DNA of 46,572 bases from Peptacetobacter sp900539645. GTDB lineage: Bacteria > Bacillota > Clostridia > Peptostreptococcales > Peptostreptococcaceae. The stretch lies in contig NZ_JBLOUI010000016.1 in the NCBI RefSeq assembly GCF_047807365.1, forward strand, positions 1 through 46,572, read 5' to 3'. A model generated the notes under the pieces. That model was not told where the DNA came from and did no database searches. It worked only from the letters and a program-made list of their open reading frames with translations. Shown piece by piece: positions 6,730 through 15,684 of this stretch. Made by a program: the position numbers and the translations under genes. Each line of letters opens with the position of its first letter. Position 1 is the first letter of the stretch.

Positions 6730-7894
6730 ACGTGCCAACGGTGAAGGCTCTATATACCACTACAAGCCCCGTAATTGCTATTGTGGTGAATTATATATCG
6801 GAGTTGATACAAACGGAAAAAAGAAGATAAAAAAATTCTATGGTAAGACTAAAAAAGAAGTCAAAGAGAAAATGGAAACATATAAGCTCCTAAACCCTAT
6901 TAATAAAGCTGCTATCAATGAATATACTGTCGCTACCTGGTTTAATTACTGGCTTTGGAACATAAAAAAAAGAGAGATTAAACCTAAAACCTTTGAACGT
7001 TACGAGTGTATATATAGAAACTACATCAAAGGCTCTGAAATCGCTAATATCCCGTTATATAAGTTTAAATTGAATAATCTACAAGCATATTATAACAGAC
7101 TTTCAGACAATGGGAAAAGCCCTAGTATAATTAAAACTATCAACGAGAAATTAAAAAGTAGCATGATTGACGCCGAAAAAAATGGATACATAGAGAAAAA
7201 TTATTGTCAGCTTGTAAACCTTCCAAAAGAGAAAATAAAAGAAAAGAAAATTGAAGTTTTTACCATTGAACAACAAGAAAAATTTTTAGAAATTATCAAA
7301 GGTCATGAGTTTGAGATATTATTTTTGTTGGCTCTTGGTACAGGGTTGCGACGTGGTGAGCTCCTAGCCCTTAGATGGTCGGATATAGATTTTGAAAATA
7401 AAACTATTAACGTTGATAGCAATATACAACAAGCCTATATTTTTGAAGATGAAGAAACAAAAAGGCTTGAAAAGATAGAACAAGAGCCGAAAACAATTAA
7501 TAGCTTTCGTACTGTCCCCATACCTTCAAAAGTATTGGATAAGCTCCAGGAACATAAACAGAAACAAGAACAGTATAAACTAGCTTTCCAGGAAAGATAT
7601 ATTGATAATGATTTTGTAATCTGTGATAAATACGGAAAAGCTCTTGACGTAAAGCGACCAACTAGAATGTTTTATAGTATTCAAAAAAAAATGGGTATTC
7701 CCGAAGATGAAAAAATAAAATTCCATGGACTGCGCAAAACATACGCAACTAGATTATTTGAAAAAGAAGTACCACCGAAAACAGTACAAATGTTGCTTGG
7801 ACATTCTGAAATAAGTATCACATTGGATATTTACACTCAAGTTATGGAAAATAAAAAGATTGAAGCAATAGAAAAGATTGACGATATTTTTTAA
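6722..7894 (+). CDS. int: Tyrosine recombinase (element integrase)
   Basis: A ~390-residue phage-type integrase. The N-terminal arm-binding domain (residues ~1-50) begins KRANGEGSIYHY. A SAM-like core-binding domain follows (~60-160) and a catalytic domain spans ~170-385. The catalytic residues are visible: Arg in TGLRRGELLALRW, His and Arg in FHGLRKTYATRL, His in LLGHSEIS, and the nucleophile Tyr in DIYTQV. Start chosen at ATG 6722, which has AGAGGGTGG upstream; the GTG at 6713 lies inside that site. It overlaps the repressor stop. It lies next to the tRNA-like attachment site it presumably uses. Confidence 0.95.
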   Translation: MSKRANGEGSIYHYKPRNCYCGELYIGVDTNGKKKIKKFYGKTKKEVKEKMETYKLLNPINKAAINEYTVATWFNYWLWNIKKREIKPKTFERYECIYRNYIKGSEIANIPLYKFKLNNLQAYYNRLSDNGKSPSIIKTINEKLKSSMIDAEKNGYIEKNYCQLVNLPKEKIKEKKIEVFTIEQQEKFLEIIKGHEFEILFLLALGTGLRRGELLALRWSDIDFENKTINVDSNIQQAYIFEDEETKRLEKIEQEPKTINSFRTVPIPSKVLDKLQEHKQKQEQYKLAFQERYIDNDFVICDKYGKALDVKRPTRMFYSIQKKMGIPEDEKIKFHGLRKTYATRLFEKEVPPKTVQMLLGHSEISITLDIYTQVMENKKIEAIEKIDDIF

Positions 7895-7912
7895 AGTATG
7901 TGAAAAATGGTT

Positions 7913-7934
7913 TTGTAGGGGAATTGTAGGGGAA
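7913..7934. repeat. Tandem 11-bp direct repeat after integrase, possible arm sites
   Basis: TTGTAGGGGAA occurs twice back to back (7913-7923, 7924-7934), 19 bases after the integrase stop and about 110 bases inside the attachment core. Short direct repeats in this place are typical arm-type binding sites of the integrase N-terminal domain. Function is inferred. Confidence 0.5.
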
Positions 7935-8042
7935 TTATTTTGAAAAGTTATTTAAAAATAATGTGAGATAATAAAAAATAAGTGTTAGAAACGTTGAAAA
8001 TACTAGATATTTAAAAACGTTATTTTTTTGAAATATGCGTGT

Positions 8043-8065
8043 TTCAATTCCCGTCAGCGGTACCA
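8043..8065 (+). other. Attachment site: tRNA 3'-end fragment (tRNA-Leu-like)
   Basis: TTCAATT (T-loop), CCCGT (3' half of T-stem), CAGCGGT (3' half of acceptor stem), A and CCA follow in exactly tRNA spacing. The 5' half of the T-stem and all upstream tRNA parts are missing, so this is a duplicated 3' fragment left at the right junction. Leu is suggested because ...GGTACCA ends with a possible G1-U72 pair are seen in bacterial tRNA-Leu. That identity is from memory and uncertain. Confidence 0.65.
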
Positions 8066-8093
8066 TAAAATTATATATCTTTTAAACACACTG

Positions 8094-8124
8094 AAAACAC
8101 TGACTTTCACGTTGGTGTTTTTCT
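8094..8124 (+). terminator. Rightward terminator beyond the attachment site
   Basis: An 11-bp stem (8094-8104 with 8111-8121, two G-T pairs) with a 6-base loop is followed by a T-rich run. It is in the right place to be the original tRNA gene terminator, now separated from the tRNA by the inserted element. Confidence 0.6.
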
Positions 8125-8203
8125 ATTTTTTGTGGTTTGTAATGCAATTGTATCTCTTTTTTTTATAAAATATACTCTAACAAATCAGTTCTAAAAATCC
8201 ACA

Positions 8204-8230
8204 TAAAAAAAGAGCGATTGTCACCACTCT
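8204..8230 (-). terminator. Leftward terminator
   Basis: On the minus strand, AGAGTG and CGCTCT flank an 8-base loop and are followed by seven T. It protects the element end from leftward chromosomal transcription. The rest of the 7895-8606 gap holds the attachment site, the candidate small RNA and further terminators; I see no protein gene there. Confidence 0.6.
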
Positions 8231-8343
8231 AAAAAGCCCCTTATAACTCTTAATTCATAACTTTAAATAATTCTCTTAAATTCAAATTAATAACTTTTAA
8301 ATATCAATATTCAAATAAATTAAAACCTCTTTTTCCAAAAAAT

Positions 8344-8422
8344 AAAAAAATCCCTTTCGGGATTCTTTTACTCGGCGGCAGAAAATTTGAGGATGTGAGG
8401 GAGAACTGCCACCGAATCAAAT
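8344..8422 (-). ncRNA. Candidate ~80-nt small RNA with a C-rich loop
   Basis: On the minus strand a consensus TATAAT (8429-8434) precedes a ~80-nt stretch ending in a classical terminator (AATCCC-GAAA-GGGATT then T-run, 8364 to 8344). The body folds into a 9-position stem (8406-8414 with 8373-8381, one mismatch). Its 24-base loop carries CTCCCTC and ATCCTC, which are complementary to Shine-Dalgarno sequences. No reading frame of note and no known riboswitch recognised. The -35 is weak. It could be a trans-acting small RNA or a leftover leader. Confidence 0.45.
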
Positions 8423-8552
8423 AGGGTAATTATATTATGTTCTTAAGAAAAAGCTAATCTTTCTATGCTTTAATAATACACATTCAATATGAATTTATTA
8501 TCAATGTAATGTAAAACTAATGTGAATTTTTCACTTTTTTTACTTACTCGCA

Positions 8553-8592
8553 TAAAAAAGATGGGCTAATGCATATATTACACCAACCCATC
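8553..8592 (-). terminator. Terminator of the MmpL/heptad-repeat operon
   Basis: On the minus strand, GATGGG and CCCATC form a stem around an AT-rich loop and are followed by six T, starting about 15 bases after the stop of the heptad-repeat gene. Confidence 0.65.
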
Positions 8593-8606
8593 ATTATTTT
8601 CAAGTT

Positions 8607-10622
8607 TTATTTTTTCATTAATCTCTGTATTATACCTTTTATACCTGTAGCTTCTTCTTTAACTACTTTTTCTTTTGTTCCATTATCACTTTCGTCATCA
8701 GTGTTGACTTTCATTATGAATTTAACATCACCATTCATATCTTCACCTATACCAGCATAGTTGTCGTAGTCATTTGCTAGGTCTAATAATACATCTTTAG
8801 TGTCTACTAATCTTTCTATATCGTCTATTTTACCTGTTTTAGAAGATACTTCTGAAGTTACTTCACTATTTGCCTTTTTAACACCATCATAAAGCTGTTT
8901 TGAACCACCCTGTAATTTTTTAGTTCCTGCTAATATCTGTTTAGAGCTTGTTGCTAATTTATCTGAACCTTTTCTAAGTTCTTCTCCACCTGATACTAAT
9001 TTAGTAGTTCCGTCCTGTAACTGAGTAGTTCCGTTGTAAAGCTGCTGACTTCCTTCATAAAGTTTATCTGTTGAACCATCTAATTTTCCTGAATTTTCTT
9101 CAAGAGTTTTTCCTGCATCTACTAACTGTGCAAATTTTGAACTATACTGACTTGATCCTGCACTAAGCTGTGATAATCCTGCAGATAACTGTTTTGCTGC
9201 ACCAGCTGCCTGAGCTAGTCCACTCTGTGCATTTGATATCGAACTTTCTGCACCACCTATAGCAGATTCCTGTTTAGAAGATATACTTTGAGATGCCTGG
9301 CTAAGTTCTATTATTTTCTTTGCTGCTGCCTTTGATCCTTCACTTGCATTTTCATCACCTAGTATAGTATTTGCAGCTGATTCCATTCCAGATGCTAATT
9401 CCTTATTTTTAGATATAGATCCACTTAATTCTGATAGACCTCCACCTGATGAGCCAGCATTTGATAGTGCGCTTGATAGCTGTTCTGCACCTGATGCTGC
9501 ATTTTTTATTCCGTTATCTATATCAGAATATGCATTATAAAGATTTCCTGTATTTTCTACATACATTGAAACACCTGTTGTAAACTTATCCTGACCTGCA
9601 CTAAGCCGTTCTATACCATTCATAAGTTTCTGTGCACCCTGATTAAGCATTGGAACATTTCTACCTATTAAACCTACACCATTTGTAAGTGTCTGTATTC
9701 CTCCACTTAAAGTCTGTGTTCCTGCATCAAATTTTTCATAATTTGTAGCTAATTCTGTAGTACCATTGTAAAGCTGTTCAGTTCCGTTTAATAATTCTTT
9801 TCCTGCATCTTTTAATTTATCTATCATAGAAGTTATATCACCTAAATCACTATTAGTATCTATATCTTCTAAGCTAGACATATCTGATGTAGCTGCTATC
9901 ATTATTTCTGGCACTTTAAAATCATTTGCATCAGCTTCTATAGTTATTGTTGAACTTATCTTATCGAATATATCGCTATAATCTCCACCCATATCTAATG
10001 AAGCTTCAAGACCTGGAGATGATACTGCTGTTATTGAAGAAGTTTTTCCATCATCTACAGTTTTTCCAGAGCTTGTTTTTATATTTTTAAAGTTTTCTCT
10101 AGGCATTAATATTTCTGTAGCTGTTATAAATGGTACATAAACTGTTCTATTTTCTCCAGCTATTTTTACATTTCTAGCTTCATTATTTTTTAATCTTATA
10201 GTTATTTTAACCTTACCAGACTGACCTTTTATTTCATCTGCAGTTACACTTCTTCCATTTAATTCATATTCTATATCAGTAGTTATTGGAAGCTGTTTAT
10301 CTGTTTTTCCCTGATAGTATAAATCTTCTTTAGTTGTATCCCAAGTTACTTTTTCTCCGTTTATTGTTGGTTTTTCATCACCTTTAACATTTTTTATATC
10401 TTTTAAAATACTCTGGTCATTTATCTTATCTAGTGATCCATCTCCACTTAACCATTCTGATACTATATTTTTTTCTACAGTACCGTCTTTTTTAAGTATT
10501 GTATATACTGTTTCATCCTTTTTTATATAACTACTTTCAGCAAGTACTGGAGATGCTGATGCTGCTAATATAGCTAATGTACAAACTGATGCTATTGATT
10601 TATTTTTAGTTTCTTTTTTCAT
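8607..10622 (-). CDS. Secreted heptad-repeat protein (YhgE/Pip-type repeats)
   Basis: A 671-residue exported protein with a clear signal peptide (residues ~1-28, ending SPVLA). Residues ~30-260 form a beta-rich domain. Residues ~270-600 are a long series of heptad repeats with pattern LxxGxxxLxxG (for example GTEQLYNGTTEL, GGIQTLTNGVG, GSQQLYNGTTQLQDGTTKL), the repeats seen in YhgE/Pip and RND-associated proteins. Unlike YhgE no transmembrane ABC-2 region is seen. Start ATG behind GAGGAGG. It lies 36 bases downstream of the MmpL gene, so it is probably an envelope partner of that transporter. The repeats form rod-like coiled structures; exact role unknown. Confidence 0.85.
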   Translation of the reverse strand: MKKETKNKSIASVCTLAILAASASPVLAESSYIKKDETVYTILKKDGTVEKNIVSEWLSGDGSLDKINDQSILKDIKNVKGDEKPTINGEKVTWDTTKEDLYYQGKTDKQLPITTDIEYELNGRSVTADEIKGQSGKVKITIRLKNNEARNVKIAGENRTVYVPFITATEILMPRENFKNIKTSSGKTVDDGKTSSITAVSSPGLEASLDMGGDYSDIFDKISSTITIEADANDFKVPEIMIAATSDMSSLEDIDTNSDLGDITSMIDKLKDAGKELLNGTEQLYNGTTELATNYEKFDAGTQTLSGGIQTLTNGVGLIGRNVPMLNQGAQKLMNGIERLSAGQDKFTTGVSMYVENTGNLYNAYSDIDNGIKNAASGAEQLSSALSNAGSSGGGLSELSGSISKNKELASGMESAANTILGDENASEGSKAAAKKIIELSQASQSISSKQESAIGGAESSISNAQSGLAQAAGAAKQLSAGLSQLSAGSSQYSSKFAQLVDAGKTLEENSGKLDGSTDKLYEGSQQLYNGTTQLQDGTTKLVSGGEELRKGSDKLATSSKQILAGTKKLQGGSKQLYDGVKKANSEVTSEVSSKTGKIDDIERLVDTKDVLLDLANDYDNYAGIGEDMNGDVKFIMKVNTDDESDNGTKEKVVKEEATGIKGIIQRLMKK

Positions 10623-10658
10623 CTTAAATTCCTCCTCAATTAATCCAACGTTTCACTT

Positions 10659-12725
10659 CTAATTTTTAGGAATGAAATCTTTTGATGTTTTTTCTATTAA
10701 TTTTTCACTTATTAATAATAATCCTGGTAGCATAAATAGTATTACAAACATACTTATTATTGCTCCTCTAGCCATCAATGAACAAAGTGAACTTATCATT
10801 TCTAGTTTAGATATTATTCCAACACCTATTGTAGAACTGAAGAATGAGAATCCACTTGTTACTATTGAGCGTCCACATTTCTGTATTGCTATTTTCATAG
10901 CTTCGTATTTATCGTATCCATTTGCAAGCTCTTCTTTAAACCTAGAAGTAAGAAGTATAGCGTAGTCAACTGTAGCTCCTAACTGTATTGTTCCAAGTAC
11001 TATAGATGCTATAAATGGAAGAACTGTTCCTGTATAATATGGAATACCTAAGTTTGCAAATATTGCACCTTCTATAGCTACAACTAGTAAAACTGGTATT
11101 GATGCAGACTTAAATACAAATGCTATTATCGCAAATATTGCTATTATAGAAACCGCACTTACCTTTTTAAAATCTGTATCGGCAATTCTTATTAAGTCCT
11201 CTGTTAGAGGTGCTTCACCACCGATAAGTCCATCTGGATCATATTTTTTAACTATATTATTTAATTCTCTAATCTGAGTACCACATTCCTTAGATGCTGC
11301 TCTATATTTTGAGTTGATCATTATCTGCTCGTATCCACCAGCTTTCACCTCTGATAACATACTATCTGGAATTATATCCTGAACAAATCCAGAACCAACT
11401 ACTTTTTCAAGTGCTACTACTGAGTTAACACCATCTACTTTTTCTATCTCACTTACCATCTGGTCTACTTTATATGAATCTAAACTATCTTTTACAAATA
11501 TCATATCTGTACTATTCATATCAAAGTCTTTCTTCATTTTATTTGTAGCAACTATTGATGGCAAATCATCAGGTAGTGTTTCATCTAAGTTGTAGTATAC
11601 TTTAGCATTATTATTTCCATATATCGCTGGTATTAATAAAACTAAGAATAAAACTGTAAGTTTTTTATAATTTTTAATTACAAAGTTTGAAGTTTTTTCA
11701 AAACTTGTAAGAATTGTTTTATGTCTATGGTTGTGTATAACCTTGTCAAATGTAAGTATTAAAGCTGGAAGTACTGTAACAGTAGTTAAAACTCCAAGTA
11801 CAACCCCTTTTGCCATTACTATACCTATATCTTTACCTAGTGCTAAGTCCATTGCACATAATGCTACAAACCCTGCAACTGTAGTAAGTGAACTTCCTGA
11901 TATAGATGTAAATGTATTTGTTATTGCATTTGCCATAGCCTCTTGCCTATCATCAGTATTCAATAGCTCTTCATCATATCTGTGAAGTAAGAATATTGAG
12001 TAGTCCATTGTAACCCCTAGCTGCAATATTGCACACAATGCTTTTGTTATATATGATATTTCTCCAAAAATTATATTAGTTCCAAAGTTATAAATTATCG
12101 CTATTGCAATATTTGTAAGGAATACAAATGGAATTGCTGTATATTCCATAGTCAAAAGTAAAACTATCATAGTAAGTATTCCAGCAGCTACAACATAAAG
12201 TGGCATTTCTTTATCTGATAAATCTTTTGTATCTTTTATAATTCCTGACATTCCACTTAAAAATGCCTGTCTACCTGCAATACCTCTAATAGTATCTACA
12301 GCTTTCATGGTAAGCTCGTCTGCTGTACCTTCCTTTAACTTAACTATCATCATAGTTGCGTCTCCAGAATAAAGCATATCCCTCATATCCTTAGGTATCA
12401 TTTCATTTGGAAATGCTAAATCTATAAAACTATCTTTCCAAATTACCTCTTCTACACCCTCTACCTTTTCAACTTTTTCCTTTATCTTAGCTACATCCTT
12501 ATCTGGCATATTTTCAATTTCCAACATAGCTAAAGATCCGCAGTTAAAATCTTCTTTCATTATTTTTTCTGCTTTCATAGTAGATACATCTTCTGGTAGA
12601 TAACTAAGTATATCGTAGTTTATATCTGTTTTGATATATCCCATAACTGACGGTATCAAAAGTAAAAATGCTATCAAAAGAATGATTTTACTGTGTTTTG
12701 CTATCTTGTCAGCAATCTTTTTCAT
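10659..12725 (-). CDS. MmpL/RND-family transporter
   Basis: A 688-residue RND-superfamily protein with two similar halves. Each half has one N-terminal membrane helix, an extracytoplasmic domain and about five membrane helices (for example residues ~175-320 and ~520-680), as in MmpL/HpnN-type transporters. The TMDYSIFLLHRY and TVDYAILLTSRF segments are the paired TM4 motifs (G/D-x-D-Y) used for proton coupling. Such proteins export lipids or drugs. Start ATG with AAGGAGAAGGAG upstream. First gene of an operon with the heptad-repeat protein, driven by the promoter at 12789-12817. Confidence 0.9.
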   Translation of the reverse strand: MKKIADKIAKHSKIILLIAFLLLIPSVMGYIKTDINYDILSYLPEDVSTMKAEKIMKEDFNCGSLAMLEIENMPDKDVAKIKEKVEKVEGVEEVIWKDSFIDLAFPNEMIPKDMRDMLYSGDATMMIVKLKEGTADELTMKAVDTIRGIAGRQAFLSGMSGIIKDTKDLSDKEMPLYVVAAGILTMIVLLLTMEYTAIPFVFLTNIAIAIIYNFGTNIIFGEISYITKALCAILQLGVTMDYSIFLLHRYDEELLNTDDRQEAMANAITNTFTSISGSSLTTVAGFVALCAMDLALGKDIGIVMAKGVVLGVLTTVTVLPALILTFDKVIHNHRHKTILTSFEKTSNFVIKNYKKLTVLFLVLLIPAIYGNNNAKVYYNLDETLPDDLPSIVATNKMKKDFDMNSTDMIFVKDSLDSYKVDQMVSEIEKVDGVNSVVALEKVVGSGFVQDIIPDSMLSEVKAGGYEQIMINSKYRAASKECGTQIRELNNIVKKYDPDGLIGGEAPLTEDLIRIADTDFKKVSAVSIIAIFAIIAFVFKSASIPVLLVVAIEGAIFANLGIPYYTGTVLPFIASIVLGTIQLGATVDYAILLTSRFKEELANGYDKYEAMKIAIQKCGRSIVTSGFSFFSSTIGVGIISKLEMISSLCSLMARGAIISMFVILFMLPGLLLISEKLIEKTSKDFIPKN

Positions 12726-12788
12726 TTTTCTCCTTCTCCTTCCAATATTTCGAGCACCTTTTGGGGCATACCTAATTTTTATAAGTTT

Positions 12789-12817
12789 ATTATAGGGCGC
12801 GCCTAATAAAAAGTCAA
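12789..12817 (-). promoter_or_regulatory. MmpL operon promoter with GGCGCGCC in the spacer
   Basis: On the minus strand TTGACT (12812-12817), a 17-base spacer and TATAAT (12789-12794) form a near-consensus promoter. The spacer contains the 8-base palindrome GGCGCGCC (12796-12803), very unusual in such AT-rich DNA. A bound regulator there would block RNA polymerase, and the TetR gene just upstream is the natural candidate. Confidence 0.75.
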
Positions 12818-12863
12818 CGTTTTTATAACTTTGTAAAAATGAAGTTTTTATGAATTTGTAAAA

Positions 12864-12911
12864 AAAATACTACCAAACATCGTAATCAATACGATAATTT
12901 GGTAGTATTTT
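12864..12911 (-). terminator. Terminator after the ABC exporter/TetR operon
   Basis: A 14-bp outer stem (12864-12877 with 12898-12911) with a second inner pairing (ATCGT/ACGAT) is followed on the minus strand by a T-run. It separates the tetR operon from the MmpL promoter 50 bases further on. Confidence 0.75.
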
Positions 12912-12964
12912 AGTCATTATGTTCAATTTTAAATATTAAATTTTTTTAATTATATTAAATCACT

Positions 12965-13621
12965 CTATTCCACTACAATATTCACCACTTCTTCAAGATT
13001 CATATCATCCTTAAATTCTTTTGCTTCTTGTATTATCTTATCTATATCTATCTGTTCATCTACATTTAAAAGAGCAAATCTTGTTTTAACGACATTTATT
13101 ATAATATCGTCCAAATCTACATTCAGTACTCCTTCATAGTACTGATTTAATAGTTCACACTCTCCAGCGCATCCCATCGCAATACTCATATATAAATCTT
13201 TATCATTGAAATCGTAGTTGCTCTCCACTAATTTTTCTTTAAATAAACCTAATAATATATTTATATATTCTTGTCTTATAGATCTAACATTTGAAGCTTC
13301 GATATACAATCTAAACACTTTTTCTGAAGTAGCTATAGCGTGAGTATATATATACTGACTTATTATATAGTTCGCCACTATATCATTTTCTTTTATCTTT
13401 TTCTCTGCTATCGTTCCATAGATTTTTTCTAGTAATTCTTTGTATAAATACAGTAATATATCTTCTTTTTTCTTGAAGTAGTAGTACAAATGTCCCCTTC
13501 CAAGACCTGAAGATTCCGCAATCTGTCTTATCGTAGTCTTACCGTATCCATATTTGATAAAAAGTCCTGATGCAGTTTTTATTATGTGATCTTTTAGCTG
13601 ATTAACTTCTGAATCCTTCAT
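12965..13621 (-). CDS. TetR-family regulator
   Basis: A ~218-residue TetR protein. The N-terminal ~50 residues hold the helix-turn-helix (LFIKYGYGKTTIRQIAESSGLGRGHLYYYFKKKEDIL). The C-terminal helical domain (~60-215) would bind a ligand. I start it at ATG 13621, which has GGAGG six bases upstream; the TTG at 13636 precedes that site. It ends in the same operon as the ABC exporter and stands just before the MmpL operon, so it probably controls one or both export systems in response to a toxic compound. Confidence 0.88.
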   Translation of the reverse strand: MKDSEVNQLKDHIIKTASGLFIKYGYGKTTIRQIAESSGLGRGHLYYYFKKKEDILLYLYKELLEKIYGTIAEKKIKENDIVANYIISQYIYTHAIATSEKVFRLYIEASNVRSIRQEYINILLGLFKEKLVESNYDFNDKDLYMSIAMGCAGECELLNQYYEGVLNVDLDDIIINVVKTRFALLNVDEQIDIDKIIQEAKEFKDDMNLEEVVNIVVE

Positions 13622-13637
13622 TTTACTTTCCTCCAAT

Positions 13638-15338
13638 TTATTTGCTGTGAAGAGTAGCGTATATTCCTCCAGCTTTTATAAGTTCATCATGTGTTCCTCT
13701 TTCAGAAATCTTTCCATTTGTTATTACTATTATCTCATCTGCATTTTTTATTGTAGAAAGTCTGTGAGCTACTACTATATTTGTTCTATCTTTACTTAAT
13801 TCTTCAAGAGATGCCTGTATCTCTCTTTCTGTAACATTATCAAGAGCTGAAGTAGCCTCATCAAGTATTATAATTGGTGGATTCTTTAAGAATATTCTAG
13901 ATATAGATATTCTCTGTTTCTGTCCACCAGATAATTTAACACCTCTTTCACCTATATACGTATCGTATTTTTCAGGTAAAGTCATTACAAAGTCGTGTAT
14001 TCTAGCTTTTTTAGCTGCTTCTATCATTTCTTCTTCTGTAGCTTCTGGATTTCCGCAAATTATATTGTCTCTGATTGTTCCTGTAAATAAGAACACATCC
14101 TGCTGAACAACTCCTATATTTTTTCTAAGTGATCTTAGACTTACATCTTTTATACTATTTCCATCTATTTTTATATCCCCTGAATCCAATTCATAGAATC
14201 TAGGTATTAAGCTACAAAGCGTAGTTTTTCCTCCACCTGATGGACCAACTAAAGCTATTGTCTTTCCTGCTTCAATAGATAGACTTAAATCACTTATTAC
14301 TTCATTTTCATCTTCATATGTAAATGAAGCATTTTCTATTTCTATATTTCCTTTTACATTTTTAAGCTCTTTAGGATTTTTAGCTTCTTCCTGAATTTCT
14401 TCATCCATTATTTCTTTGAAACGTTTAAATCCTGTCATACCATTCTGGTACTGTTCTGTAAAGTTTACAAGCTTTTTCATAGGCTCTATGAACATTTTTA
14501 CATATAAAATATATGCTGCAAAATCTCCAATAGTTATTCTACCTACATAAGTGTAGTATCCACCTAGTATCATAGCTATCCATTCTAGTAAATCCATAAA
14601 GAAGTTCATTCCAGAGAAATATTCAGCCATAGCTTTATATGACTCTTCTCTAGCATCCTTGAATATATTGTTTATTTTGTCAAATTTTTCAAGTTCTTCA
14701 TCTTCTGTACAGAATGATTTTGTAACTTTCATACCAGCTATACTGTTTTCTAGGGTAGCATTTACCTCCCCTACTTTTACTCTAGCTTTCATAAAAGCAT
14801 TACCCATTTTGTCCTTTTTGCGTGCAACAAACCAAACCGCAAATGGAAGTACTGCAAATATTATAAGCGTTAATGGAATGTCTATTCCCATTAAAATTAC
14901 AAATGAACCTAGGATTGTTACCAGCGATATAAATAAATCCTCTGGTCCATGGTGTGCAAGTTCTGTTATGTCCATAAGGTCGTTTACTATTCTAGACATT
15001 GTAACACCAGATTTATTTTCGTCGAAATATTTATTAGGTAATTTCTGAAGATGTCTAAAAACAACACTTCTCATATCTGCCTGCATTCTAACCCCTACAA
15101 CATGTCCCCAATACTGCATGAAGTAGTTGAATCCTGCTTTAGCTATAAATATAACTATAAGAATAGCTGCAAATATAAATAATAGATCAATTTTTTTATT
15201 AGGTATGATATCGTCCATTATGTTTCTCGTCATAATTGGATATAAAAGATTGCACATTGACGCTGAAAAAGCGCAAATCATATCGAGTATAAATAGTTTT
15301 TTATACGGTTTGTAATATTGAACAAATTCTTTTAACAT
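13638..15338 (-). CDS. ABC exporter, fused membrane and ATPase domains
   Basis: A 566-residue half-transporter that should work as a homodimer. Residues ~10-300 hold six membrane helices (ABC type 1 exporter). Residues ~330-566 are the ATPase with Walker A GPSGGGKTT, signature LSGGQKQRIS, Walker B IIILDEATSALD and switch His in VAHRLSTI. The length is typical of multidrug/lipid exporters (MsbA/BmrA-like). Start ATG behind AGGGAGG. Transcribed ahead of tetR, with which it probably forms a self-regulated export operon. Substrate unknown. Confidence 0.93.
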   Translation of the reverse strand: MLKEFVQYYKPYKKLFILDMICAFSASMCNLLYPIMTRNIMDDIIPNKKIDLLFIFAAILIVIFIAKAGFNYFMQYWGHVVGVRMQADMRSVVFRHLQKLPNKYFDENKSGVTMSRIVNDLMDITELAHHGPEDLFISLVTILGSFVILMGIDIPLTLIIFAVLPFAVWFVARKKDKMGNAFMKARVKVGEVNATLENSIAGMKVTKSFCTEDEELEKFDKINNIFKDAREESYKAMAEYFSGMNFFMDLLEWIAMILGGYYTYVGRITIGDFAAYILYVKMFIEPMKKLVNFTEQYQNGMTGFKRFKEIMDEEIQEEAKNPKELKNVKGNIEIENASFTYEDENEVISDLSLSIEAGKTIALVGPSGGGKTTLCSLIPRFYELDSGDIKIDGNSIKDVSLRSLRKNIGVVQQDVFLFTGTIRDNIICGNPEATEEEMIEAAKKARIHDFVMTLPEKYDTYIGERGVKLSGGQKQRISISRIFLKNPPIIILDEATSALDNVTEREIQASLEELSKDRTNIVVAHRLSTIKNADEIIVITNGKISERGTHDELIKAGGIYATLHSK

Positions 15339-15481
15339 ATAATTCCTCCCTTACTTCTCATATTTTCCAATTTTACACCAAATTTGATTTATTTTCCATA
15401 CTATTTCTAAAATATACGTTATTTCATTGTATATTTTCATAAATTTATTTTATAAAAAATTATCTGTAAATTATATACATC

Positions 15482-15557
15482 TTATCTAAATCTTGTGATA
15501 TAATTATTTTATAATTATAGATAAAATTTTATTTTTATTTTTTTTATCTATAGATAA
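15482..15557. repeat. Repeated TTATCTA/TAGATAA sites in the divergent promoter gap
   Basis: The 346-base gap between the leftward ABC exporter and the rightward LysR gene contains no protein gene. TTATCTA or its complement occurs at 15482, 15518, 15544 and 15551. The last two form a 14-base palindrome (15544-15557), and the middle ones are arms of an 11-bp inverted repeat (15516-15526 with 15542-15552). The sites fit the autoregulatory binding region of the LysR protein. The assignment is inferred. Confidence 0.5.
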
Positions 15558-15684
15558 GTGTATTTGTAATATTAATAAATTTTTTAAAGATTATTTTTTA
15601 CTTTTACAATATTTTTGGGGATTATAATCGATTCTACTTATTATCATTTAATTTTTTTATATTTGAAAGGGGATTATTTTAATT

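Larger units (their letters stand above)
1..8065. mobile_element. Right part of an integrative element (phage-satellite-like)
   Basis: This block ends on the right at a copy of a tRNA 3' end beside a tyrosine integrase. It carries a repressor/Cro-type switch, an excisionase-like gene, a replication initiator with iterons, a DnaB-type helicase and small unknown genes. Integrase and repressor run rightward and everything else runs leftward, the layout typical of phage satellites of the PICI type and of some prophages. No capsid, terminase, relaxase or conjugation gene is visible. The left boundary and the intact tRNA should lie left of base 1. Element identity (satellite, prophage or integrative plasmid) is inference. 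Confidence 0.8.

Noticed and set aside
8043..8065. A possible complete tRNA gene
   Set aside because: Only the T-loop and 3' halves are present; the upstream bases do not pair as T-stem, anticodon or D arms.
8520..8541. Small hairpin GTGAA/TTCAC followed by seven T on the plus strand
   Set aside because: The stem is only 5 bp of mostly A/T and no rightward gene precedes it, so it may be chance.
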